From assembly GCF_014529535.1 (NCBI RefSeq), contig NW_023503374.1, positions 8,673,685-8,737,684 on the forward strand: a stretch of DNA of 64,000 bases, in the 5' to 3' direction. The stretch's first letter is position 1; each line of letters begins with the position of its first letter. This stretch comes from Bradysia coprophila. Taxonomy: Eukaryota; Arthropoda; Insecta; Diptera; Sciaridae. The notes under the pieces were generated by a model. It was not told the DNA's origin. It made no database searches and saw nothing but the letters and a program-made list of their open reading frames with translations. The position numbers and the translations under genes are program-made. Below, one piece after another: positions 35,801 to 57,812 of this stretch.

Positions 35801-38076
35801 GAACATTTCGATGATTTTCTAGCATTAACTCCATTGCATTGTGTTGAATTGTTCCGCACATCTTAGCTATTTCTGACGAACTTATATCACACAAAAAATA
35901 CCCTGGGACCGGATCAATCCTTTGCTTCTGTAACGTTTTCAATTAAGATTAACAGATCTATTAGGTACAGTGACGTTCCTAACATATTTTGAATCTGATT
36001 ACACATACGACAGTCATCTCAGCAGTTTTACTATTGGATCTATTACTTCATTTGAATTAAGTGTTCTCAATTGATTCGTTTCAACTTGTATACACTTCAA
36101 TGACATAATAGTCATTGGTCTACTTCATGTTTTTGGCTATAGAAGCTCGAAATTGTTCCGACAATAGTCGACCAAAATTCGATGAAAGATCATATTAGTC
36201 AGAGCTTGTTGTTTATTCCTGAAGTTGTTATCGCTTACAGAAGACAGCCATCCGTTACAGGTTAATATCAACATCGATTATTCGACCTATTTTTTACTGA
36301 ATTTTAAATTGTTAACATGCAAACATTTCTGCATCGAACTGATAAGTGAATATAAATAGAAATCTTTTGGAATTTTTTTTTCTCTCTTTAATTAAATAGA
36401 AAAAAAAAATATTTGCATTTACGTAACAGCAATGTTATATTAAATCTCATGTAAAAAGTGATAGATCAATAAGCGGACGAACATGCCATTTCTGAGCATA
36501 ATATCACTTTATCGTATAATGTGACTTTTGCAACGAAAGTCGAAAGTAATACTTAATGTTCCTTTACACTGTTGATTATATAGTTTTCGCAACGCATTCA
36601 CATTAATTCTGTTGAGGTTTTATACATTTCCTCACCAAACACGCCAGCGTCCAGAGCTCAATCGTAAACACATTCCGTTAAAAATTCGTAACGAAAAAAA
36701 AACCTGATTTTCCATACATAAGACAGACGTTCTATTTCTAAATCAGAAGGACCCGTATCCCATTCAATGTGTTACACATTCAGTTATACATGCGAAGCTC
36801 CTACACAAATTGCCTAAAAAAACTATTCGATAAGGTTAACCATAACCATAGAAACTGATGCTAATGGTGTTTCAGTTACAAATACACATAAAGACCGTAC
36901 GGACGATGAACAGAAAATGTATACAGTTAAAAAAAGCCACCATAACCTTCATTCACATCCATGTGTACCGTTCAGTGAATTAACTTTCATTGAAGTCTCT
37001 TTTTTATTCCGATCTGATTTTACGACCTTGCACTTGACAACATTTATAGTGGTCGTGGCTTTAGAAATTTCTCAATCGAATATTACGAAAGCATTTTAGA
37101 GTCTTGATTGGATGAGTGATCGTTTATATTCCAGAATTACACGTTCAATGTAATAAACTCTCGAACAAACTTAAGTTCTGTGTTCAAATTTTTGTCCATT
37201 CATCACATGCATCGTTTTTTTTCCATTACAACGAATTTTACCATAAGCCTCACAAAAGAGAAATGTTTGTTCATTTGCCTGCTTTAGTGCGGCGTTCATT
37301 ATTCTATTTTGAAATGTGAGTGTGCATGAATATATTAATGGCATTTTACAAACACAGCAAATACCATCAGCAAGTCCAACACTGAGACTACTTTCTCGGT
37401 TTCAGTTAATAATCGTTTCTATTTTGATATATTGCTGTGGTATATTTGGTACGAAAGAATTACAACGTATACAAAACTGACCTATACCATTTTTGTTGAC
37501 TATTTTTTATATGTAGACCATTGCGTTATGCATTAATTTTGATTAATGTCTTTTATTGATTGAAGAATTCTGGTCGTTTTGAGAGTATTACGGAAGCGAA
37601 TGAACAAAGAAAATGCGTGGGATGTGCAGAGGAAATGACAACTCAAAAAAATATTAAATAAAATCGAGGAAATAAGGGAACGCCATGTGTACACAACAGA
37701 ACTTAGCTCTGATTAAACGCAGACGGAATCGCACATCAATATCACCGAAATTTTATTTTCGAATTGAGTCTGTTTCTTCATTCTAATCGCCGTTTATTTT
37801 TGGCAAATGATCAAGTTAGTTTCGTTATATCGATTGCATTATAGTCACTCATTTATAGTTACCGTCATGCCTCCAACTTTCGTTTTCATTTTTCGTGCGT
37901 TATTATGTAATGTTGTATATACCTCCGTTCACATTAGTTGATTTACCTGAAGGGGCGAACTAGTTTGATTTTCTTTTATGTCGTCGTTTCTACAAAAATA
38001 TATACGCGCGCGAACTGACCTAATTACGTTTTACCTATAAGCTAATTAAAATCGACTTTTCTTTTCTTTATTACAG

Positions 38077-38107
38077 ATCGCTTTTCCTGTCAGAAAGAGG
38101 TCTGAAC

Positions 38108-38130
<23 letters not shown>
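38077..38130 (+). other. Acsl: Leader exon of Acsl with probable start codon
   Basis: The exon is bounded by an acceptor (TTTATTACAG, ending 38076) and a donor (GTAAGT at 38131). It has 31 nt of leader, then ATG at 38108. Joined to the next exon (39665), the frame continues without a break into MESFWVQTA. No upstream in-frame stop lies within this exon, so the true start could be further 5', or translation could begin at the second Met (39666). Confidence 0.65.
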
Positions 38131-44825
<6,695 letters not shown>

Positions 44826-47440
44826 AATCATTAGAGATATTCGGTTAAACACACACATACACAGTCTTAGCAGTGAGAAAGGTGTAGGAAAATTATCCGT
44901 TTTTTTTTCATCGTTTCATTTTTGTTCTTCGTTCTTTCATACAACATATTACATTTACGGCCTGTAAATAAATTAATTTTTAGAAAATAATTTAGAAATT
45001 CACCTAAAGAAAAAATCGTTATCGTCACCGCAAATTATCATTTTTCGTTTGCAAATTAATAAATTTTTTCCATTTTCAATTTTCGATAAGTCCATAAAGT
45101 GCAAGAAAAATGAAAAATGAATTAGAAAGAAGGCGAACGAGAGAGTGTTTTAATGTCCAAATGTATTAAACAAAAATGAGAGTAAAAGATTTGATTGAAA
45201 TAATTTAAAACAAAAAATTAATGAAAAGAGAAAGAAAGAGGAATATAGTTAGCAAAACGTACCCTAAGAAAAACGACGGACTGATGCGCGGAGTTTTATT
45301 GTTAGCTAGAATTTATAATTATATTTTGGTGGAGAGGAAAAATCAACCCGCGGAGTAAAGTAACCTATAATATTGTACAGAGAGATAGTAGTTTGTAGTT
45401 GTGTAAGAGCAAAGGATTAACAGTAACGAAAATGGAAACATTAACAAACAGAAAAATAACAGATACCAATTACAACAAAACACAATGATATCACAAACAA
45501 AAAGAAAATGAAATTGTTTACATAAAAAATGTAGTCACTACTGGTAGTTTATTATGATCTTAGTTTTAGTCGTAAATTTGGAAAAAAAGAAAAACAACAG
45601 AAAATTGTAAAAAAAGAAGAAAATTTAGAAATTCGAATGAAAGTAATTATGTGAATGTGTGAAATGAAAAAAAAAAATAATTTGTTGCTTATAATAATTG
45701 CATGTATAATTGTCTCAAATTTGACAAAGAAATTCTTATTATTACAAAAAAAAAATGTAAAACTCATGAACCATAAATAAAAATAAAAAAATTGTAATTC
45801 ACGCGTATATAAAAATTAATTACAAATTTTCTGAATCATTTACGTAAATTCTATAAAAATTAATTCAATAAAATTAATTGAAAAAATAAAAATGAAAATC
45901 TGACAACAAAGAGTGAAAAAAACTAATCTTCCCAATCCGAACGATCCGGATAATATAGACCAGTGACCCACAGCACTTTAATTCCACATAAGGCGACAGT
46001 TTGAAATGCATATTATCCGATCTGAGTAATATAGCGACCCTAACGAGTGTATAACTCGTCCATCTCACATCATAGAGATCTAAATCGGTGTCATAGTGCT
46101 TTCAAATAACAAATGACATTTCAATGTAAAATTTGTAAGGGCTCGTCCTGCCAGACAATTCAAATATTCGAATTTTCAGTCTGGCACTACATACCTTTCA
46201 ATCAAATTTTTTAGTTTTTAAACTCTTTCGCCATTCGGCTTCAATACCTGTATTTTGATACCAATTGATGTGTGACTGTCTACAGAGATACTTGCGACCT
46301 TTCAAAAAGTTAAAAAAAAAGTCGTAGAAAAATGTGTTTCATATCGGGGGTAGTGCAATCATATGGCAAAAGTATCAAGCCGTGGCTTTATTAGTAACAT
46401 TTAAGTTTTGTGGGGCTCATATGCTGGGAAAATTCAGGCTTTGGAAATTCAGTCGACTTTTCGAAAGGACGCGATGTTTATATAACTCAAGAATAAGTAA
46501 ATAAATAACTCAAGAAACATGAACTTCAAATTCAACATGACTGTTTCAATATGCAACTGAAAACCACTGATATGCCGACAAACTACCACTCACACATACG
46601 CCGTCGCACCCCCTTTCGATCGATTTTTTTTCCAACATGTAAAACTTGACCTGTTTCTAGACCGTAGATCATGAAGATTTGGCATTGGCATTTAAATTTC
46701 GAATTGGTCCATTCAATGAGTTCTAATAATAATCCATTTATTGTAACAAAGAAATAAGTGCAAACAAAAACAATTATATTAATTAACCAAATTGAGTATG
46801 AATGTGTAATTTCCTCGACGTATGGGTAAATTTTATCGACCTTCTTAGCTTCTTATATTTTATTAAGAAAATAATTTAGGATTATCAAAGACTGGTGTCC
46901 CCCCTGCCCCGCCCATCCTTGTAATGTTTTTTTGTGAGCTTTGTTAATATTATATTAATTATTATATCAGACCGAAGTTTAGCGTTAAAATAATTCCTTT
47001 TCGCTTTAATTTTATAAAATGGGAAAAAGAAGAGAAAAACAAGAACAATTGGGATGACAGAACCATTTTCGTTTCTCTTTTAATTTTTAATTTTTAGATT
47101 GGCGAATTAGTTAAAACAAGGTTTTGTATTTATTGTTAATTAAATTATTGAAATAAAAACAAAATGTAAGAAAAATTTATGTTGACGAAGTTGTTTGCTT
47201 GTTCTCTCTAGCTCATCGTCGAAATAAGTGAAAATAAAAATGACAGTCGAAAAAAGTTTCAAATTTGGGCCCTTGGACTAAGGCCGCTACTCGGTCCTAA
47301 GTGTTTTTTGCACATAAATCGAGTAAATCTCATCCGATTTTGCTAGATTTTGTTTCATTTGAGAGATAATTGAATACCCAATAGAAAGTTGGCAAAAAAT
47401 TTTGGGTTTATAAAATAATATCGTAAATTGTTGGTTTTAT
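44826..47440 (+). other. Acsl 3' untranslated region and spacer
   Basis: Very AT-rich, with many AATAAA-like signals (for example near 45773-45790, 45866 and 47150), as expected for a 3' UTR and downstream spacer; the cleavage site cannot be fixed by eye. A 13-14 bp inverted repeat (GATCCGGATAATAT at 45943-45956, complement at 46010-46022) forms a possible hairpin with a 53-nt loop. No other gene is seen. Confidence 0.5.
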
Positions 47441-47450
47441 TTGAGAGGTA

Positions 47451-47490
47451 CTTCGTACGGGCTTTCGTAATTGCGCTATGCGCAATTTTA
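47451..47490 (+). repeat. Dispersed repeat end CTTCGTACGGG with hairpin
   Basis: CTTCGTACGGGCT is followed by the short palindrome AATTGCGC-TA-TGCGCAATT. A related arrangement, CTTCGTACGGGGCT followed by ATTGCCTCCGGCAAT, occurs in the same orientation at 53046-53082. Both lie outside the 2OG oxygenase relic and the RT pseudogene, one on each side. Confidence 0.55.
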
Positions 47491-47965
47491 AAAATGAACA
47501 CTTTCAGTAAATTTGACCATGCCCAACTTGACTTGCATTTTGGTAACAGACGCATTAGAGGGTTGTAGACGTATTAGGGTTCCGGGCGTATTACGGCTAC
47601 GGACGTATTATGGTTACGGACGAAATAGGATTACGGGTCGTACGGGGCTAAGTCGCAGCAAACGCTCCGACTGTTCTGATGCCTTGTTTATCTTAAAATG
47701 TCCTACCAGGGGTCCAATGGAAACTTTTTGATAATGTCATTGTGTGCGTTTGTCGAAGTATCTGCTTAAGGTCCCTAAACATCTGTAGTTCCACCGAACT
47801 GATTTATTTTACGGAAAATGTTTCTTGAGTCATGATAGGCTCAGTTCCAAGATGAAAGATTGTCCTTGAAATTCCTCTATCAAACCGAACGATTCGTTTG
47901 TCCCCAAAACCTTAAATTTACGAGTTCAATCGTTTGTTTACGTCAGACCGTATTTCTATTTACAG

Positions 47966-49790
47966 TTTTTAAATCTAATCTGGAATGATTTCATTAACGA
48001 CGAACTCGTAGCTACGATCAAGGAAGAGATGTTCATTGACTTCTCATTCACGCCATTGCTGCACAAGCTGTTGCTCTAGCCGGATCATCAGCCTGTTGAA
48101 AATTCGGACAACGTCGATGGAATGTTTGGTAAGCTGGTGATTCAGCTACCATCAGTCTACAAAGGAGGAAAGATTCAGTTTAGCCGTGACGGCAAAACGA
48201 TAACGGCAGATTTCAGCTCGGAAAATAGAAGCAATACATTCAGCACATTCTTCACTGCGTTTTACCGTGACTGCAATTCCATTTCTCCAGTAACAGAAGG
48301 ATATCGAGTTTGTCTTATCTGCCACTTGATAAGTCGCAGATCGTTTATCCCAACGGCTCCACGACAACATGCACTTGAGCCGGCACTGCTAAATCTGATA
48401 AAGAATTGGGAATATCGCGGAAAATTGGTGTACGCCCTGAAACATAAGTATTCGGATCTTTCTTTGGACAATTTGAAGGCGACTGACAGATCGATTGCTA
48501 ATTTTTTGGTCTACGTCGCAAAAGAAAACGATTTGGCTGTGCACTTGGCCATCTTAAACAAAGAAAACTCCGGACAAATCACAGCCACGGACTTCTCTTT
48601 CAGCATAAGCAAATTGGTTGCGACTGACGGAACAAATTTGTTAACTACTTCGCTGACTGTAAAATTTGATGCTGAAGTCATTCCTCAAGACTGCTTCAAG
48701 AACATTGATCCGTACCGTAAGAAGCTTAAACCAAACTGCATTGGCGCTCTAGATGTTACTCGTTTTCATAGTAGTGCAGCGATTGTCTTCTGGCCGAAAC
48801 GCTTTCTTCTCGAAGTTCCAAAGAAATGCGGCGCCAGTTCAGCCGATTTAGATAATATTTTCTTGAAGGAGATCGACACGTATCGTGGTAAAGTGAAGGA
48901 CAACACCGTTGAAGTGAAGTTGAAAAGTTGGGCCAAAGAAATCATATCGTTCGGAGGCAATAAATCGATCGATGTTATCAAGGCTATTGTGGATATGAAG
49001 GACATTCCGCTGATTCAGTCGGTGTTCTCAAATTGCGTAATGCTGAATGAAGTATCAATGCCATTGGTGGTCGACGTCTGTGAAAAGTACGGCTGGAAAA
49101 CTTTCGCAGGCCAAGTACCTGAAATGTTCAACAACTATTCCCGGATGATGGAATTGAACTGCTTGGCCGAATTGGTATTGAAGACATGGAGGAAGACAAG
49201 AAAACCATCGTTCACAACACAATACAAACTATTTTGAAGAACTCATATCTATTTTCATTAACGGCCCTCTGGCATGAACTTGATTTTTTTCTATATCCGC
49301 TTGTCGTTTAGCGGAGAAATTGGATTTCAAAATGATCAATTTTGCAAAAGATGAGTCAATGTTTTTGGTTGTTCCAGTCTTATTGCGACTGGTTCCTAAC
49401 AATTCAGAAAACTTGTCACCATTTTGGATGGATGTCGCGCTGCATTTCGTTCTAGAAATGCTAATGGAAGCTTCCAAGCCCGTTCTAAATTGGCGTGGGA
49501 ACGTCATAACGAATTGTTCATGCAACGATTGCTCCGGTCTAAATGCATTTTTGGAGAGCGAACGAGTGGTGATCAGTTTCAAAATTGGACAACAACGACG
49601 TGCACATCTCCAGCAATACCTTCTTGAAATGTCAAAAATTTCGCACTACATTGTCCATAGCGGACACGTTGGTGTTCTTGTCATTCGAAAGTTATCTCAA
49701 AGTCTTCCAGGAGAAGCAAAGAAGCGATCCTTTTCCATCACACATTTACAAAAGTTATGGTCAATTGTGCCAAAATAATTCTTCCTTTTT
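47966..49790 (+). pseudogene. Decayed 2OG-Fe(II) oxygenase-like gene
   Basis: The central 371-codon open frame (48122-49237) begins GMFGKLVIQLPSVYKGGKI and continues with DFSSEN, AFYRDCNSI.PVTEGYRVCLICHLI. This order matches a double-stranded beta-helix 2OG-Fe(II) oxygenase family (prolyl 4-hydroxylase-like) well known in fungi and protists. Upstream in the same frame (from 47966) is LLHKLLL, then a TAG at 48077-48079, in the place where this family has its iron-binding HxD; that motif is not recognisable here. The distal His expected in the AFY.D..HE block is also replaced, while the GYR Arg is kept. A further stretch in another frame (49320-49778; CNDCSGLNAFLES...RRAHLQQYLLE) resembles the C-terminal Cys-rich part of the same family. 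Stops, a frameshift and lost metal ligands mark it as non-functional. No introns are evident except a possible acceptor at 47965. Confidence 0.6.
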
Positions 49791-49879
49791 TTCAATTGAC
49801 ATCAGAAATGTTATCTTTCTGAAATGCACTGTTTGTTTGATTTATATTTTTGTTAAGAATTTTCGGTCGAACCTTCCAA

Positions 49880-50655
49880 TCGAAGGTTTCTACTTTTTAG
49901 ACCCGTACGAAGTACTGGGGTCTTATAGGTTTACGCATACGTTTGTAACACGTCGAATTGGACTCCCTGAGTAAGGGGAAACCTATTGTGGTTGTCTAGA
50001 GATGCCAAATCAGTGAAAAAAATATGTCCGTCTGTCCGTCTGTCTGCACGATAACTTGAGTAAAACGCATCCGATTTTGAAAATTCTTTTTTTTTCCCGT
50101 TTGGTCAAAAGACAGGCTAAGTTCGAAGATGAGTGATTTTGGATCGACCCCTCCCGAGCTGTGGCCCAATAAGTGCTTTACGGTTTTTCGAAGATATCTC
50201 CGGACATTTAAACGTTACACTTGTAAGTGATACATCAAATGAAAGGTATTTACAATACCGATCGACAAAAAAAAAAGTTTTTGGAAATCGGATGACCGAC
50301 TCGTGAGTTAGACCCCTTGGTGTGAAACAGGCACAGGGCGGCAAGCAGTTTTTGCTTGTAGGTCGGCCACATTTGAACATATGTCGTCTGTTTTAGCTTT
50401 ATTAGATAGGTATTGACCATACAAATTTTTTTTTGAAATTTTGTTCTCCGGAGCGTGAGCTAGGTCTCTTGGAGTGAGCTCTTATCTGGCTACTCGGCCG
50501 TACAGTGAACGTGGAGTATTTTGTCAATATCTCGAGTAAATTTTGACCGAATTTCATGATTTTTTTTTTGTTTGAAAGATATTAACGAATGTAAAGCGTC
50601 GTTAAAATTTCCGGTCTCCTAACAAAATGGCTGCCGGTGGCCATATTGGATTTTA
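49880..50655. repeat. Repeat-like spacer with CCCGTACGAAGTAC and GGCCAT motifs
   Basis: This stretch separates the oxygenase relic from the RT pseudogene. It opens with a small hairpin (AACCTTCCAATCGAAGGTT, 49870-49888) and CCCGTACGAAGTAC (49902 on). It then has a run of GTCCGTCTGTCCGTCTGTCTG near 50028, several near-repeats about clear ridges of TTGAGTAAA-like sequence, and ends with AAATGGCTGCCGGTGGCCAT before the RT frame begins. No open frame shows a domain. It looks like non-coding parts of one or more retroelements; its class is not known to me. Confidence 0.4.
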
Positions 50656-52780
50656 ATAAAAGTGAAAGACGTTCTTTATATTAAGAATGGTGAAGCAGGA
50701 ACTAGAGTAATGAGAGCCGTAACATCACTCGCTGAAACGATTCTGAAAGGCAGTGTTCCACAATCGATTTGTCCGTATCTATATGGTGCATCGTTGACTG
50801 CGTTGCAGAAAAAATGTGGAGGCATTCGACCAATAGCTGTTGGCAACATCTGGAGAAGAATTTCAGCGAAAATTGCATGTCGAAGGGTATCTTCAGTTCT
50901 CAGTAACTTATTTCTTCCTCGACAATTGGGCGTTGGAATCAAAAATGGTGCAGAGGCTGGAGCACATGCCGCACGGTTGTACTATAACTCCATACACGAA
51001 TCAATCCGCATTTTCTTAAAAATCGACATAAGAAATGCGTTCAATGAGTTAAGGCGAGACGTTCTGCTGCATAAAGTGAAAGACAAAATTCCCGAAATTT
51101 ACAAATTTGTCGAACAATGCTATAGATACCCGTCTAATGTTTACTACCAAGAACATGTAATTTTGTCTCAAAAGGGAGTTCAACAAGGCGACCCTCTCGG
51201 CCCGGCTTTATTTTGCCTCGTTATTCACGACATTATTTCAAATCTACAAAATTTGGATTTGAATATTTGGTACCTGGATGACGGTACCATCGCAGGAAAC
51301 CCGGAAGATGTTCTGAGAGCTTTCAAAACGATCATCGAAAAAGCAAAATTGATAGGCCTTGACGTGAACTTCAATAAATGTGAAATGGCCATACTTGGCA
51401 CTGATATGAATGATGTGGAGCTCGAATGGCAACGGAGATTTAATTCAGTTTCGGATGGTATTCAAATAATGAATGCAGAAAATGAATTTCTTCTTGGAAG
51501 TCCTTTAACCGAAGCTGCGTCCATTTTATGCCTGAATAAGAAAACCGAAGATTTGAAAAATTTGTGCGAGAATTTGAAAAGCATAAGTATGCACAGTGCA
51601 TATACTTCCTGTTACGAATGTCTGTTACGATTCCAAGGCTTATATTCTTTCTTCGTGGTTCACCAATGTGGCGCAACAAAACCGGCTTGCTTCATTATGA
51701 CAATGTTTTGAAAAGTTCGATCGAGTCTATCCTCAATATCAATTTAATGGACAGATCATGGAAAGAGTCTTCGTTGCCTATTAGACATGGTGGAATTGGA
51801 ATTCGACACGCCTCTGATATCGCTTTACCATGCTTCTTGTCATCAATGTATAATGTTTCTTCCTTACTGGACCAGTTGTTACCTGAACCCTTCCGACAAA
51901 TGGACCTTGTTATGGCTGAAGCAGAAGAACAGTGGTGTCGAAAGTTTGGTTCCTTACCTGAGGATAATGTTCGAATCTACCAACATTCATGGGAGATTTT
52001 CGAAATTGAGCAGAAGGTCATAACAATACAGAATTCGTTACATACAAAAGAAGACAAAGCCCGATTCTTGGCCAATTCATGTCCTGAAACCGGTGCCTGG
52101 CTGCAAGCTCTCCCATCCCCACAGCTTGGGTCCCACTTGAGTAACGACGAATTTCGTGTCGCAACATCTCTTCGACTCGGTGCAGCAATCGTTCAACCTC
52201 ACAGGTGTGTATGCGGCTCAAAAGTCGACAAATTCGGTCGACATGGTATGTCATGTGCAAAAGCTGCAGGAACAAGACCAAAGCATGAATCCGTTAATGA
52301 CATAATCCAGCGATCGCTGAAATCGGCAGAAGTACCTTGCGTTCGTGAACCACCAGGTTGTTCACGACCTGATGGAAAGAAACCAGATGGTCTTACATTG
52401 GTCCCTTGGGCCAAAGGAAAGTCCTTACTTTGGGATTACACTTGTGCTGACACCTTTGCAAAATCCTATGTCGATAGAACGTCACGTGATCGTGGCTTTG
52501 CAGCCAAACAAGCGGAAGACAAGAAATTTGACCACTACAGGCACTTAATGGATCAATTTATTTTCGTCCCAATTGCATCAGAAACATCAGGAGTCATTGG
52601 TAAAGTGGGTTTTCAATTATTGAAACAAATCGGAAGCAAAATCAAACAGTCACTAACGAACGTCGAGCAACAAGTTATTTGATTCAACGAATTTCTGTTG
52701 CCATTCAACGAGGAAACGTTGCCTCGATTCTTGGAACTCTTCCTCCATCAAAGAATCTTGGTGAAATTTTTTATTTATAA
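50656..52780 (+). pseudogene. RLE-type non-LTR reverse transcriptase, frameshifted
   Basis: The first frame (50662-51711) carries the RT core: GGIRPIAVGNIWRRI, LKIDIRNAFNELRRD, GVQQGDPLGPALF, and the catalytic YLDDG. Near 51600 the frame shifts and continues in 51564-52682 with RHGGIGIRHASDIALPCFLSS, GAWLQALPSPQLG, the cluster CVCGSKVDKFGRHGMSC, and RPDGKKPDG..LVPW...WDYTCADT, which looks like a PD-(D/E)XK endonuclease region. A second frameshift near 52655 leads to QRGNVASILGTLPPSKNLGE and the stop at 52778-52780. The N-terminal part of the protein is missing, so the copy is 5'-truncated. The same protein end is seen at 6566-7549. A family with these IRPIAVG / GVQQGDPLGP / YLDDG signatures is common in invertebrate genomes; its clade name is uncertain to me. 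Confidence 0.85.
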
Positions 52781-53649
52781 TTTATAAATTGTTGAATTGA
52801 TTTTGAAAATAAAGGTAAAGTGAAATATCTTGGGAAAAATGGTACTTAGAGAGTTTCTGTTAACAGAGAAGTAATTGGTTATGTGTGTGTGGTGTGGTGT
52901 TTAAGGCCTTCCATATATGGACATCTATATATATCTATATTCACCTATATTGAGCTATATGCAGGCATATATAGCTATATAATAGCATATTTATCTGTGA
53001 AATGTTTATTTATAGGAAATATAAATAGGAATTTATGAAAGTTGACTTCGTACGGGGCTGTCTATATTGCCTCCGGCAATTTATTTGTATATGATAACAA
53101 GGCAAAGAGTGGATAATGCAAGTGATTTTAAAGCGCGAATAGCTTTTCAGTAGAGAATGAAGTAAAAGAAATGAAGAGTTTCACAATAAAGGCTTTTGAT
53201 ACAAATAGGTGTTTCGTACGGGTCGGCGTTAGCTATGTTTTTTGAAATTATTAATAAGTTTACTCTGAATATTGTTTAAAATTAATTATTTCTTTGTGGG
53301 AAGTGAAAACATCAGGTTATTCCCTTTCTGAAATTATAACGCCAATACACTGTTCGTTTAAGTGTGAATCAAATTATTGTTAAATAAAAAATCAACTAAA
53401 ATTACAAAACAAGTTTCGATTTCGGAATCCAGATGAAAAAACGTCCAAATTTGTTAAACATAATTTTAATACATTTTCAGATCCGGGGCACACACAGTTT
53501 ACAATAAGTTTTTTTTCTAATAAAATTTCTCAGCGCATCACAATCGTGCTGTGTTCAACCTCAACGAACGTTCCATCTACCATAAACGTTTCGATCGGTC
53601 CATCGCTCACCAATGTACTTTGCCGTACATCTAACACCGTCTCCAAACA
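52781..53649. other. Spacer between RT pseudogene and Gcn5 3' end
   Basis: It contains a CTATAT-rich simple-sequence patch (52915-52995), the repeat end CTTCGTACGGGGCT at 53046 with its ATTGCCTCCGGCAAT hairpin, another TTCGTACGGG at about 53214, and the 3' untranslated region of Gcn5 just below 53650. No gene is seen. Confidence 0.5.
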
Positions 53650-57201
<3,552 letters not shown>

Positions 57202-57812
57202 TGCTAGACTTTTCCAAAACGGACACCAATTGAAAATTGACCTCGAAAGACTTAAATCTTCAAAAAATAATCAATTTCGTTGTAGAAGAGTAGCGTTGAT
57301 ACTTTTGGTCAATGGTGTGAAAAATGCAGGAGTGTTAGACGTCAAAATGACAGCTGATAGATCTACACACACAAAAGCCTTCTAAGCTATCTACAACAGT
57401 TGCATGTCATTCATGCCTGTCAAAACATTATAATCTTCCATTTGAAGTGAAAAGTCATTTAATTGGGCAATGATATAAATACGATCGACAATAAGTGAAT
57501 GAAACGCAAAATACGTTTATCACAAAGGCAAAGGAACTGCGACAAGAGTCTCGTCGTCCGGGACAACTCGTCCCGTGACATTTAAAAAAATTTTTGTGAA
57601 AACACAAAATGTGACAGCTAGGAAAACATGCTTGGCTATCATACACGGCTCTGATTCTTAGTTCGACGATGTATCCGTGTATGTATGTTTGTTTGCCAGA
57701 GCCTTTGTTATTTATTTACTTTTGGCTTGTTGTTGCCTAACAAACAATAATTTTGACTTGATGTTGCAATTTATGCGTGAATAATGTGTGATAAAGTTGC
57801 TACGGATCAATT
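57202..57812. promoter_or_regulatory. Divergent intergenic region Gcn5 / LRR gene
   Basis: The 611-bp gap between two start codons facing away from each other must hold both promoters. No TATA box, initiator or binding site stands out. A compact palindrome, GGGACAACTCGTCCC, lies at about 57560-57574. Shared regulation is possible but unproven. Confidence 0.45.

Larger units (their letters stand above)
27172..38076. other. Long gene-poor interval between Tgt and Acsl
   Basis: No protein-coding exon is recognised in almost 11 kb. It contains the Tgt promoter side (27172 upward), hairpin repeats (27826-27900, 28323-28472, 31765-31860), a tRNA-like sequence (32811-32882) and AT-rich filler. A good splice donor (TGCAG|GTAAGT) follows 29915 and could end a non-coding first exon of Acsl, whose first recognisable coding exon is preceded by an acceptor at 38076; nothing else supports this. 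Confidence 0.5.

Noticed and set aside
49229..49582. 117-codon minus-strand frame next to the oxygenase relic
   Set aside because: It is antisense to the Cys-rich C-terminal segment of the relic, which explains it better.
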